Shown one piece after another: positions 8,202 through 16,365 of a stretch of 62,024 nucleotides of DNA. The notes beneath the pieces are model-generated. The model worked only from the letters and a program-made list of their open reading frames with translations, ran no database searches and was not told where the DNA came from. The stretch spans positions 1-62,024 of the forward strand of contig JAFMBV010000012.1 of the NCBI GenBank assembly GCA_017858255.1, given 5' to 3'. Made by a program: the position numbers and the translations under genes. Source of the stretch: Bacteriovoracaceae bacterium. GTDB lineage: Bacteria; Bdellovibrionota; Bacteriovoracia; Bacteriovoracales; Bacteriovoracaceae. Numbering within the stretch: position 1 is the first letter of the stretch; the number at the start of each line of letters is the position of its first letter.

Positions 8202-9455
8202 ATGACTCATTACCTGCGGATGACTATTACCATTTTTGTCACACTAATATTTTCATATCAATCTTCTTCCTGTGTTGGTGGTAAAGGATTTTTCCCAAAA
8301 AATAATTGGCGTATCCCGATTGAGCACAAGGCCCTAAATGGTATAACGGAGATTCAGTTTAACGATATTATCGATAACGTCGCTAATTTTTATCACCCTA
8401 TTTTTCAATCGAAAGGTGCCCAATTAGTTGTGGAAAGACTTTGGAGTGATGGCACAGTAAATGCTTTTGCTACCCGCAAAGGAAGCCAGTGGATTGTTCA
8501 AATGTATGGAGGTCTCGCTCGTCACGGCGAAATTACATCAGATGGATTTGCCTTAGTACTATGCCATGAAATTGGTCACCACCTTGGAGGAGTTCCTCGC
8601 TATCCAGGTCAGAATGGCTGGGCCTCTAATGAAGGTCAGAGTGATTACTTTGCCGCGACAAAATGCCTTAGAAGAGTGTGGTCAGGAGATGATAATCAAC
8701 AAATAGTTTCAGGTATGGGCATTCCTTCAACATTGAAAAGTAAATGTAGTAGTGAATGGGGAAACGCAGATGATCAGGCGATGTGTATGAGAATCGGTAT
8801 GGCCGGTTTGTCGACAACAAGAATGTTTGCCGTTTTATCAGCAGGAAGAATGCCTGCTTTCGATGAGGCAGATAACACTCAAGTCAACCAAACCGTTGAC
8901 TCACATCCTCCCTACCAATGCCGCTTGGATACATACTTCCAAGGAGGGCTTTGTACTGTGGACTATAGTGAAGAGATTGGTCAGTCAAATCCCAATATAG
9001 GAACCTGCAACCGAGCGAGTAATCAAGAAGTGGGATCAAGAAGGTTGTGCTGGTACAGTCCTTCATCAAATGGAGGAGGAACTCCGCCACCACCGCCACC
9101 AACAGGAACTTCTCCAACTCCTACAGTAAAAGGCCAAACTCAAGTGACAAGTAATAATCCAAATATGCCCATTCCTATGAGCATTGACCTCTCGGGTGTT
9201 AATGGTGCCACCTCTGTTGTCTTAGAGGCCTCTAAACCAAATACTTCCTTTTCTAACCCCAACGGCTCAGCACCAGATCCAGTAAACTCTCTTGGACATG
9301 TTATTATAAATGGAACAAGGGGTGTCTATAATCTGTTGCCTGCTCGTCAACTACCCAATTGGGGTCGCTATGAGTTTAGGGTCTTGGCACTTGACCGCAA
9401 TAAGAGAGTCTTAAGTAACTTTTCACAACCCTTTATATTGGACTTAAGCCGTTAA
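8202..9455 (+). CDS. Secreted zinc metalloprotease-like protein (HEIGHH)
   Basis: About 417 residues. The start at 8202 is preferred over the ATG at 8103 because it has AGGA seven bases upstream and puts the hydrophobic leader (ending SSSC, a weak lipobox) at the N-terminus. The catalytic core CHEIGHHLGG (HExxH) is followed about 25 residues later by NEGQSDYFA, whose Glu is a likely third zinc ligand, as in gluzincin/M48-like enzymes. A proline-rich linker (PPPPPP) leads to a C-terminal beta-rich domain of about 115 residues, possibly a binding module. Cysteines in the middle part suggest disulfides. Likely exported protein degradation. Confidence 0.75.
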   Translation: MTHYLRMTITIFVTLIFSYQSSSCVGGKGFFPKNNWRIPIEHKALNGITEIQFNDIIDNVANFYHPIFQSKGAQLVVERLWSDGTVNAFATRKGSQWIVQMYGGLARHGEITSDGFALVLCHEIGHHLGGVPRYPGQNGWASNEGQSDYFAATKCLRRVWSGDDNQQIVSGMGIPSTLKSKCSSEWGNADDQAMCMRIGMAGLSTTRMFAVLSAGRMPAFDEADNTQVNQTVDSHPPYQCRLDTYFQGGLCTVDYSEEIGQSNPNIGTCNRASNQEVGSRRLCWYSPSSNGGGTPPPPPPTGTSPTPTVKGQTQVTSNNPNMPIPMSIDLSGVNGATSVVLEASKPNTSFSNPNGSAPDPVNSLGHVIINGTRGVYNLLPARQLPNWGRYEFRVLALDRNKRVLSNFSQPFILDLSR

Positions 9456-10213
9456 AATAAAAGACCAAAGGAGAGCCCAAAATCAAAAAAGTTCTCCTTT
9501 TTATTCTTGTTGGTAACTTCAAAGCTTCCAACTGCTCCATTTAAAGTGGTCATTAGATTACCTTTTATAAGTTGAACACCAAAATTTTGTCCAAAAGTAA
9601 CAAATTCGTGTGCGATCGCTGTTCGTAAACCTTCTTTAAACTTTAAGTTGTAGCGGCCATCATCCTTAAAAACGCCAATAAAAATTAAAAGACTTTCTGT
9701 AAAACGATAACCACTAATGAGCTCATATGTTCCATATCCCGATTCTATTATAAGTTCTCGATCAATGCGTGGTTCCCCATAAACCTCTCCCGCATTTATT
9801 TCTTCCCCAGAGACATAGAATGAATAACCGATACGAACTGCTAATGAAAAGTTTCCTGCCCCTGCAGAGATCGCCGGATCTCCAAAAAGTTGAAATTTTA
9901 TAGCTCCCTGAATTGCCTGTTGGATACCAAAATATAATTCAAAATCCAAACTATCTGATAATCCAAAAGCAGGCTTAAGAAAACTTGCATAGCTAGATCC
10001 AATAACTGGTTCATCAATAATATTTTGATCTCTCAAATCTGGACTTGGTTGTAAGCGAATAGTTTTAACCACACCCGTTTCAAGTTTCGTAATACCAAAG
10101 CCAGAGGTTTCAGGAGTTGTGAATCTCGCCATTGGAAACTTTTGTGTACTCCCACAAGAAGTAAGAGCACAAATAAGTGATAAAAAAAGTAGGGACTTAA
10201 TTTTAATTCTCAC
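9452..10213 (-). CDS. Outer-membrane-type lipoprotein of unknown function
   Basis: A 253-residue protein with a lipoprotein leader and lipobox LTSC (Cys20). The mature part alternates polar and aromatic residues in strand-like stretches (FELYFGIQQ, SFYVSGEE, FDFGLSFGLLF at the very C-terminus). A C-terminal aromatic Phe of this kind is typical of outer-membrane beta barrels. I read it as a lipidated small barrel or a beta-rich surface protein; the function is unknown. It overlaps the convergent metalloprotease stop by four bases. Confidence 0.6.
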   Translation of the reverse strand: MRIKIKSLLFLSLICALTSCGSTQKFPMARFTTPETSGFGITKLETGVVKTIRLQPSPDLRDQNIIDEPVIGSSYASFLKPAFGLSDSLDFELYFGIQQAIQGAIKFQLFGDPAISAGAGNFSLAVRIGYSFYVSGEEINAGEVYGEPRIDRELIIESGYGTYELISGYRFTESLLIFIGVFKDDGRYNLKFKEGLRTAIAHEFVTFGQNFGVQLIKGNLMTTLNGAVGSFEVTNKNKKENFFDFGLSFGLLF

Positions 10214-10241
10214 GCTACTATTCTAGCGCATTAAAGATTAA

Positions 10242-10265
10242 AAGGGACTCCCTAAGGAGTCCCTT
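10242..10265. terminator. Bidirectional rho-independent terminator-like hairpin
   Basis: GGGACTCC (10244-10251), loop CTAA, and GGAGTCCC (10256-10263), with flanking A and T runs on both sides. Read on the minus strand it ends the dksA-family transcript before the downstream lipoprotein gene. Confidence 0.8.
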
Positions 10266-10369
10266 CTTTTCCTGCGACGACTTTTTGAGGAGAGAAATCG
10301 TCAATTTATTTAGTATCATCCATGACAGTTTGCTCATCTTCCATGATAAACATTTTGGTCAACTGATTC

Positions 10370-10852
10370 TTATATATTTAAGCTCTGCTGGGCGACATGC
10401 CCCTTCTTGTTATCACCACTATTATCAGTAAAGTTTAGTGAAATCACTTTATCACTTCGTGTGGTCAAACCTAGCCCGTGAGTATGTGAACGTTTTTGGT
10501 ATGGAATATGCTGCTCACCATTTTCTTGTTCTTCTTTGCAAGTAATACAAAGAGTTGCTGTTGGTCTTGCTAATAGTCTTCCTGTTGATATATCTCCATC
10601 ACACTCATCACAGTGACCAAAGGTTCCTTTTTCAATTTTATCTAATGCTGTCGCTACTTTCTTAAGGAAAAAACTTTGTCTTCCGTTTAGTTTAAGTGCG
10701 AGATGCTGATCACGATCGCCCAGTGCTTGATCGACTAGGTCCCCTGACTGTGGGGAATTAAGTGCTTCATCTAATGCCAGATCTCCTAGATGGGAATCAC
10801 TTAAAATATTGCTAAATAGTTGCTTGAAATGATCTAGAGTTGCCTGCTTCAT
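10370..10852 (-). CDS. DksA/TraR-family transcription factor
   Basis: A 160-residue RNA polymerase secondary-channel regulator. The C4 zinc finger is intact (CDEC and CITC, 17 residues apart). The coiled-coil tip motif DxxDxA, needed for activity in E. coli DksA, is present as DLVDQA at residues 38-43. The N-terminus is somewhat shorter than E. coli DksA, and the C-terminal tail extends about 45 residues past the finger without a recognised motif. It is monocistronic, preceded by a sigma-54 type promoter at 10956-10971 and a structured leader, and followed by a terminator. AGGAG lies eight bases before the ATG. This suggests that an activator-controlled signal sets its level. Confidence 0.88.
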   Translation of the reverse strand: MKQATLDHFKQLFSNILSDSHLGDLALDEALNSPQSGDLVDQALGDRDQHLALKLNGRQSFFLKKVATALDKIEKGTFGHCDECDGDISTGRLLARPTATLCITCKEEQENGEQHIPYQKRSHTHGLGLTTRSDKVISLNFTDNSGDNKKGHVAQQSLNI

Positions 10853-10903
10853 AACCTATTCTCCTGTTTATCGTTTTGGTTAAGTTCACATACTTCCGAT
10901 AGT

Positions 10904-10938
10904 GACCAGGCCTCTTGCCTGGGGGACCTTCCTGGTCC
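10904..10938 (-). promoter_or_regulatory. Structured 5' leader of the dksA-family gene with competing hairpins
   Basis: Within the predicted leader of about 93 nt, two local hairpins can form: GGACC/GGTCC (10924-10938, 5 bp) and CCAGGC/GCCTGG (10906-10922, 6 bp). A mutually exclusive 7-bp helix can form between GACCAGG at 10931-10937 and CCTGGTC at 10904-10910 (minus-strand sense). The pairing is visible in the sequence; a switching function is inference. Confidence 0.4.
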
Positions 10939-10955
10939 GCAGCTGAAGTTATATA

Positions 10956-10971
10956 AGCAAGCTCTGTGCCA
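10956..10971 (-). promoter_or_regulatory. Sigma-54 (RpoN) promoter
   Basis: The minus strand reads TGGCACAGAGCTTGCT, differing from the RpoN consensus TGGCACG-N4-TTGCW at one position. GG (10970-10969) and GC (10958-10957) are separated by exactly 10 bases. The transcript would start near 10945, giving a 93-nt leader before the dksA-family ATG. Sigma-54 promoters need an AAA+ enhancer-binding activator; none is encoded in this window. Confidence 0.75.
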
Positions 10972-11119
10972 AAAATGAAACCTAGTAATTTCAAGGGATT
11001 CAATAAATTTCACATGATACCAAAGCGGCACGATGGCCAAGTTGGCATTGTCTTTTTGACCCCTTGTGTAAGATACTGTCAGAGATGAAGCTAAATAACG
11101 ACCACTTCCTGGAACTTAT

Positions 11120-11776
11120 ATGAGAGCAATTTTATTCGGGGCCAGTGGTCTTGTCGGCCAATCTCTTTTAAATGACTGCCTTAATAACCCCAGTATTGAA
11201 GAACTTACTGTAATTCTAAGAAGAGATATCACCCTACCTGAATCTAAAAAATTGAAAAAAGTTATAAACCCTCTAACTGATATAGAAAGCTTAAGGGTTC
11301 ATCTTGATATGGACATTTGCTTTTGCTGCTTAGGTAGCACCATAAAGAAAGCAGGCTCCAAAGAGGCCTTTAAAAAGGTCGACTATGATCTCCCTTTAAA
11401 GATTGCAGAGCTTTTCAAAGCAGTGGTCCCACAAGGGACTTTTGCAGTCATCACCGCACGTGGTGCAGATAAAAACTCGGCGATTTTTTATAATAAAGTT
11501 AAAGGAGAGCTTGAAGAAGATTTAAAAGTCCTGCAACTAAAGCACTTAATAATAGCTCGCCCCTCATTGATTATAGGCGAAAGACAAGAAAGTCGCCCAG
11601 TGGAGTTTATCAGTCAGAAACTCTTCAACCTAATCGACCCTATTATTAAAATGATTTCACCAGGAGTAAGAGGTATTCCTGCATCTGTTATTTCAAATAC
11701 CCTTCTCAAAAAGTCTCTAGCGCCAGATGGTGCCATTGAAATATATGAATCAGATAAACTTTGGTCTCTCTATTAA
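11120..11776 (+). CDS. NAD(P)-binding oxidoreductase/epimerase-like protein (HTATIP2/TIP30-like SDR)
   Basis: A 218-residue atypical short-chain dehydrogenase. The N-terminal Rossmann motif GASGLVG (GxxGxxG) binds NAD(P). CCLGST forms the second turn, and YNKVKGELE supplies the YxxxK catalytic pair. RPSLIIGER matches the fourth region of the HTATIP2/YbjT-like group. The substrate is unknown. It is transcribed divergently from the dksA-family gene and stops four bases from the convergent hldD stop. Confidence 0.75.
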   Translation: MRAILFGASGLVGQSLLNDCLNNPSIEELTVILRRDITLPESKKLKKVINPLTDIESLRVHLDMDICFCCLGSTIKKAGSKEAFKKVDYDLPLKIAELFKAVVPQGTFAVITARGADKNSAIFYNKVKGELEEDLKVLQLKHLIIARPSLIIGERQESRPVEFISQKLFNLIDPIIKMISPGVRGIPASVISNTLLKKSLAPDGAIEIYESDKLWSLY

Positions 11777-11779
11777 AGA

Positions 11780-12754
11780 TTAATAGTGCGGATCCTCTGC
11801 CATAAGATAGCTTTGAACGTAGTCTTTGACTGAGTCCTCTAAAGTTCCAAATTTAAATTCAGGAAAGACCTCATGAAACTTCTTCATATCTGCCTGAGTA
11901 TAGTATTGATACTGATTTCTAATTTCTAATGGCATATCAATGAACTCTATTTTCTCGGACTTACCCATCGCTAAAAAAGTTGCTTTTATTAAGTCGAGAA
12001 AGCTGCGGCACTTACCAGTACCCATATTATAAATCCCTGAAGATCCTGGAACTCTCTGTTCCATGAAATGAAGCATGCCATTAACAACATCACGGACATA
12101 AACAAAGTCTCTTAGTTGTTCACCATCTTTAAACCCATCTTTGTGAGACTTAAAAAGTTTAACCTTACCATTATCGTTTATTTGACCAAAGGCCTTGTGA
12201 ACAAGACTTCTCATATCATCTTTATGGTATTCGTTTGGCCCAAAGACATTAAAAAACTTTAGCCCAAACCAAAAGGATGGTTTCTCTTCTTGTTTGAGAA
12301 CCCATTCGTCAAAGACTTGCTTTGAATAACCATAACCATTAAGTGGTTTTAAAGTTGGTACTTTAAGATGTTCATCTGAATAACCATCTTTTCCATCACC
12401 ATAGGTAGCAGCTGATGAAGCATAAAGGATGGGGATATCTCTTTGGCCCGCAATACTAAAAAGCATTTTTGAATAATTAATATTATTTTCCCACAGGTAA
12501 TCCATATTACGTTCTGTGGTCGAAGAACATGCTCCGATATGGAAGATTTGAGTAACAAGCTCCCAAAAGTCGTCCCCCATACTAAAAAGTTCATCGGCAT
12601 GGATATAATCAGTAAACTTTAGACCTCTTAAATTTTTCCATTTATCATCACTTTCTAATCTATCAACTACCCAAATTTGATCATGACCACGCTTATTGAG
12701 CTCCTTTACAAGAACGCTTCCAATAAAACCTGCCCCACCTGTAACTAAAATCAT
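11780..12754 (-). CDS. hldD: ADP-L-glycero-D-manno-heptose-6-epimerase
   Basis: This enzyme epimerises ADP-D-glycero- to ADP-L-glycero-D-manno-heptose, the last step of heptose precursor synthesis for the LPS inner core. The 324-residue length is normal. The TGGAGFIGS Rossmann motif, YASSAATYGDG (Ser/Thr of the triad), YGYSKQVFD (YxxxK), FNVFGPNEYHK and RDFVYVRDVV are all as in HldD/RfaD. It overlaps the upstream DUF4149 gene by four bases (ATGA) and is the last gene of tatC-DUF4149-hldD. It implies a heptose-containing LPS. Confidence 0.95.
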   Translation of the reverse strand: MILVTGGAGFIGSVLVKELNKRGHDQIWVVDRLESDDKWKNLRGLKFTDYIHADELFSMGDDFWELVTQIFHIGACSSTTERNMDYLWENNINYSKMLFSIAGQRDIPILYASSAATYGDGKDGYSDEHLKVPTLKPLNGYGYSKQVFDEWVLKQEEKPSFWFGLKFFNVFGPNEYHKDDMRSLVHKAFGQINDNGKVKLFKSHKDGFKDGEQLRDFVYVRDVVNGMLHFMEQRVPGSSGIYNMGTGKCRSFLDLIKATFLAMGKSEKIEFIDMPLEIRNQYQYYTQADMKKFHEVFPEFKFGTLEDSVKDYVQSYLMAEDPHY

Positions 12755-13227
12755 GCCTTCTCCTCTCTTCTTCTTAGGGTTGAGCCTAAAAGAACAAAAA
12801 GCACTAATATTTTTGCTCCATCGGTCTTTCTAAAAAGTCCATGATACATTTGATGGGTTTTTTCTAGCTCAATATATTCTTGGCTTTCTTCAGCAAGCTC
12901 ATACTTTTTCTTGTTGGCCTCAATGATTGTTGGACTCATATGAAATGTATATATGAGGCTCAAGACAAACAGAGAAGCAAGGGTTGTCCAAAATGTTTTC
13001 TTCCACTTAATACTTTCTCTAAAAAAGTAAGCACAAACCCCAAGAATAAGTGAAAGAAGAATCTCAATTTTATTAAAGGTTAAGAAGAGAATCATGCCCA
13101 AACTACCGGCATCCTGGCGCGAAGTAAGAGTTCTAAAAATCGTCGGTACGGCATAGAAATCAAGAAAGCATGTCAGGCCAAACCATAGGCCCAAAAAAAA
13201 CATAAATAACTTACAGGCATTATTCAA
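12751..13227 (-). CDS. DUF4149/TMEM205-like membrane protein
   Basis: A 158-residue protein with four hydrophobic segments (about residues 7-25, 42-63, 76-95 and 136-150). The first segment has the DUF4149 pattern of a glycine-rich helix followed by FYAVPTIF, then a long hydrophilic loop. No biochemical role is established for this family. It sits seven bases after tatC and overlaps hldD by four bases, so it is co-transcribed with both. Confidence 0.65.
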   Translation of the reverse strand: MNNACKLFMFFLGLWFGLTCFLDFYAVPTIFRTLTSRQDAGSLGMILFLTFNKIEILLSLILGVCAYFFRESIKWKKTFWTTLASLFVLSLIYTFHMSPTIIEANKKKYELAEESQEYIELEKTHQMYHGLFRKTDGAKILVLFVLLGSTLRRREEKA

Positions 13228-13234
13228 AATAATC

Positions 13235-13972
13235 TCACTTATGGTGACGAGCTAAAAAAGGGTGAACAATTACAGCAACTGCTAAAATCCCGATTTCAAA
13301 AAGTAAGACCAGAGGAATCCAAAGACCCATCATAGTATAGGGGTCGGGAGGCGTTAACATGGCCGAAAGAACAGCAAAGCCAACATAAATATAGCGACGC
13401 ATTTTTCTCAAGCTATATTTTGTGACTAAACCCATGAAGCCTAAAATCAAAAGGACATTTGGTAGCTGAAAAACTACCCCTAAGAATACCAATACCTTAC
13501 TGGCCAAAATTAAATAATCTTTCAAACTAATTGTCGCCTCAACATTTTGAACCCCAAAGCTTAAGAGAGTTTCAAAGGTAAGAGGGAAAACTAAAAAATA
13601 ACCAAAAGATACTCCTAAGCAAAAGAAGACAAAACCAATGGCAAGAAATGGACGTACTGCTTTAACTTCATGTTTGTGTAGACCAGGTTGAACAAATTTC
13701 CAGACCTGATGAAACCACATAGGAGAGCTAATTATGATTGAAGACCAAAATGCTACCTGTAACTGGGACATGACCTTATCTAACAAACCAAGGTAGACAA
13801 TTTTACCTAGCCCATCGTGACCAAGACTTTCTCTTAATGGTCTCAAAAGAAGTTCAGAGATATATTCTCCATAACCATAACAAACGAAAAAAGCTAACGA
13901 GAGAATGATGATGACACGAATAACAGTCTTTCTTAACTCCTCTAAATGTTCTGTTAGTGTCATTTCTTTCAA
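13235..13972 (-). CDS. tatC: Twin-arginine translocase subunit TatC
   Basis: The inner-membrane receptor for twin-arginine signal peptides, exporting folded proteins together with TatA/B. It has 245 residues and six transmembrane helices. The N-terminal TEHLEELRKTVIR motif, which binds the signal peptide, is intact, as are FVQPGLHKHE (conserved loop Pro and Glu) and the later AMLTPPDP motif. No tatA or tatB is nearby, so these lie elsewhere. It is the first gene of an operon with DUF4149 and hldD. Confidence 0.95.
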   Translation of the reverse strand: MKEMTLTEHLEELRKTVIRVIIILSLAFFVCYGYGEYISELLLRPLRESLGHDGLGKIVYLGLLDKVMSQLQVAFWSSIIISSPMWFHQVWKFVQPGLHKHEVKAVRPFLAIGFVFFCLGVSFGYFLVFPLTFETLLSFGVQNVEATISLKDYLILASKVLVFLGVVFQLPNVLLILGFMGLVTKYSLRKMRRYIYVGFAVLSAMLTPPDPYTMMGLWIPLVLLFEIGILAVAVIVHPFLARHHK

Positions 13973-14044
13973 AACTCTCTCACTTTGTTTGGACAGTCCA
14001 TGCTTTGCTTGTGCAAAATGCCAGAAGGCATCATAATAAGTACT

Positions 14045-14695
14045 ATGTCATTATTACGCTATTATATGATAAATTTCTTAAAGTTGACAGTAACACTTTG
14101 CTTCATCGGACTCCTTTATATAGGAGAAGGCCCAACTTTTAAGAAGGCCTATGCTAATCAAGTCAACCCCTTAATGAAATGTCTTGGCCAAGAAGAGCTT
14201 AAAATTCACCGCGCAAAATCCACAGGACCTGCCTACTATCTTAATCAAGTCTTCGTTAATGAACTCGCAACGATCTATGGGCTAACCCTTAGGCCAAGTG
14301 TTCTTGCCGATGTGTGCCAAAAACGATTATTTAGTCCTTCAGTAAATCTCCTAAGAATTCTCCTATTAGATGGAAAAAAGGCGTTTGTAATTCCTAAGGA
14401 GGCCAGCGAAGGTGGAGTAGCTGCCTTAACAACGAGTAGTCTTGAGAGCTTCATTGAAGAAACTCCTCATGTCTTTTTTAGTTATCTAAGTAAGCTCCAA
14501 GCATTGGCACCTAGTGCAGCATGTTTGGAAAAGGAAATTCCTGAAATTGCCTACTTTATGGAACGTTATAAATGGCTTGAAGATACTATGGGAACAAGAA
14601 AGCTTATCTCTGAAAAAAATAAGGTCAATGCTATTTTTCGTAAACTCTTGCGCTTTGATTCAATTATCAAGAAATGTAAAAAAGCTAAGAAATAA
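14045..14695 (+). CDS. Exported protein of unknown function
   Basis: About 216 residues from the ATG at 14045; the frame is open further upstream to 13985 but that would bury the leader. A hydrophobic segment (FLKLTVTLCFIGLLYIG) looks like a signal peptide, with cleavage possible near AYA-N. The mature part is helical with five or so cysteines and a very basic C-terminus (KKCKKAKK). No family is recognised. It overlaps the convergent NifU-like gene by 11 bases. The start is uncertain because no good ribosome site is visible. Confidence 0.5.
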   Translation: MSLLRYYMINFLKLTVTLCFIGLLYIGEGPTFKKAYANQVNPLMKCLGQEELKIHRAKSTGPAYYLNQVFVNELATIYGLTLRPSVLADVCQKRLFSPSVNLLRILLLDGKKAFVIPKEASEGGVAALTTSSLESFIEETPHVFFSYLSKLQALAPSAACLEKEIPEIAYFMERYKWLEDTMGTRKLISEKNKVNAIFRKLLRFDSIIKKCKKAKK

Positions 14696-15446
14696 TCACA
14701 AGACTTAAACCTGGACCCAGGTCTTTATCGATTTCTTGCTGAAGACTTTTTCCAATATTCTCTTTTGTCCACTTTCCATCCCCTTCAATAGAGACGAGAA
14801 CACTTCCGGGACGAGAACCTTTTAAGGAAACCTCCTGCCCTTCTCCATGCTCTTTATTCCAAAGACGTAAAATATTATGACATTCCTTAGCAAGTCCTTG
14901 CGGATCAAGCTTTTCCCACATACTCATACTAGGAACAGGCAGATCTTCCTCAACCGGCGCAGACAATAAAGGTGTTAATTCTTCTTTTAAATCGTGGTGA
15001 CAAGAACCACAACCTATCCCCGCCTGCAAATGATCTCCGAGATCACGAATAGAGTTGATCTCCACTCCGCTTCCAATCAGTTCATGAATATCTGACTTAT
15101 AGACACCAAAACAGCGACAAATAAGTTCCTTAAAGTCGCGCTTTTTCTGACTCGCAAAGCTATGAAGAGTGTCTTTAACTTCTAATGTAAATTTTCTATA
15201 AAAAGTGAAGGCATAAGGAAATTTGCCATGAGTATCAATGACAGGAATATCGCCAAACTCTTTCCCCACAATATTTGAGGCCAATACGGAAAATTGCTCC
15301 GCAATCTCATCAGGTCCATCCCACTCAAAAGTGAGATCCATAACCTGATCATTCTTTCCCGTATCAAGATAAAAAGTCAGCGGAAGATTTAAAAGTGAAT
15401 ATTCCCCTTTATACCGCCAAAAAGAGGGGCGCCCTCGATGTTGCAT
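14685..15446 (-). CDS. NifU-like protein with BFD-type [2Fe-2S] domain and cysteine-free flanks
   Basis: A 253-residue protein in three parts. Residues 1-105 look like an IscU/NifU-N-like domain but contain no cysteine. Residues about 108-155 are a BFD-like ferredoxin domain (CRC, then CGSC about 32 residues later), which binds a [2Fe-2S] cluster. The C-terminal part resembles a NifU C-domain but has no CxxC. Only the central cluster site is therefore intact, so it is more likely an electron-transfer or regulatory protein than a scaffold. It follows map by eight bases and is co-transcribed with it. Confidence 0.65.
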   Translation of the reverse strand: MQHRGRPSFWRYKGEYSLLNLPLTFYLDTGKNDQVMDLTFEWDGPDEIAEQFSVLASNIVGKEFGDIPVIDTHGKFPYAFTFYRKFTLEVKDTLHSFASQKKRDFKELICRCFGVYKSDIHELIGSGVEINSIRDLGDHLQAGIGCGSCHHDLKEELTPLLSAPVEEDLPVPSMSMWEKLDPQGLAKECHNILRLWNKEHGEGQEVSLKGSRPGSVLVSIEGDGKWTKENIGKSLQQEIDKDLGPGLSLVIIS

Positions 15447-15454
15447 AAGTAACC

Positions 15455-16231
15455 CTAAATACTAAAATCAATCGGTTCATCAGGTCTTAGGGTCAATATT
15501 TCATAACCTTCATCTGTCACTAAAATTGTATGCTCGAATTGAGCAGATGGCTTCTTGTCCTTAGTAATGACAGTCCAACCATCACGTAAGAGCTTACAAT
15601 GACGAGACCCTAAATTAATCATAGGTTCAATAGTAAAAGTCATGCCAGGCTTACATTCAACGCCTGTTCCTTTTTTACCAACATGCACGACCTGGGGCTC
15701 TTCGTGAAACTCACGTCCAATGCCGTGACCACAATACTCTTCCACCACACTATAGCCATGATCATGGGCAATTTCTTCAATGATGGCACCAATATCACCA
15801 ATGTGAGAGCCCGGCTTAACGGTATCAATACCGGCACGCATACATTTATAAGTAACATCAACAAGCTTCCTAACTTCATCAGGAACATTTCCGACAAGAA
15901 AAGTCTTATTGGTATCACCATGGAACTTATTGAGATAAGTCGTGACGTCTATATTTAAAATATCACCATCTTTTACCACATCATCTTTTGAGGGAATGCC
16001 ATGGCAGATAACTTCATTCAAACTGGTACAAACTGACTTTGGAAAGCCATTGTAATTCAGAGGAGAAGGGTAAGCACCATGCTCGAGAATGTAATCGTGA
16101 CAGATTTGATTAAGCTCTTCAGTAGAGATTCCGGGCTTAATAAAAGACTCAATATAAACCAGAGTATTTCTGGCCAGAGTTGCCGTCTCACGCATAAGAC
16201 CAATTTCACGACTCGATTTAATTGAAATCAT
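15455..16231 (-). CDS. map: Methionine aminopeptidase, type I
   Basis: Removes N-terminal Met from nascent proteins. It has about 258 residues with the pita-bread fold ligands in place: LNIDVTTY (Asp), HGDTNKTF (Asp), GHGIGREFHEEP (His), TIEPM (Glu) and QFEHTILV (Glu). The ATG at 16231 is chosen because GGTGG lies about six bases upstream; the longer frame to 16243 would start inside that site. It is the first gene of a two-gene transcript with the NifU-like protein and is divergent from the dehydrogenase gene. Confidence 0.95.
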   Translation of the reverse strand: MISIKSSREIGLMRETATLARNTLVYIESFIKPGISTEELNQICHDYILEHGAYPSPLNYNGFPKSVCTSLNEVICHGIPSKDDVVKDGDILNIDVTTYLNKFHGDTNKTFLVGNVPDEVRKLVDVTYKCMRAGIDTVKPGSHIGDIGAIIEEIAHDHGYSVVEEYCGHGIGREFHEEPQVVHVGKKGTGVECKPGMTFTIEPMINLGSRHCKLLRDGWTVITKDKKPSAQFEHTILVTDEGYEILTLRPDEPIDFSI

Positions 16232-16365
16232 TATAACCACCAATTTAATAATGCAATGTGTATAGATTTAGGGTCTTCCCCGCCCCCTGTCAAGGGCCAC
16301 CGCCGAGACAATAGCACCCTGTTTTGTTAATCTCATTGAAAAGAAGAATGACAAGAAAGGCCACG

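Noticed and set aside
10812-11040. Two overlapping minus-strand frames covering the dksA-family leader
   Set aside because: They cover the sigma-54 promoter and leader, have no ribosome site or protein-like pattern, and overlap each other in different frames.
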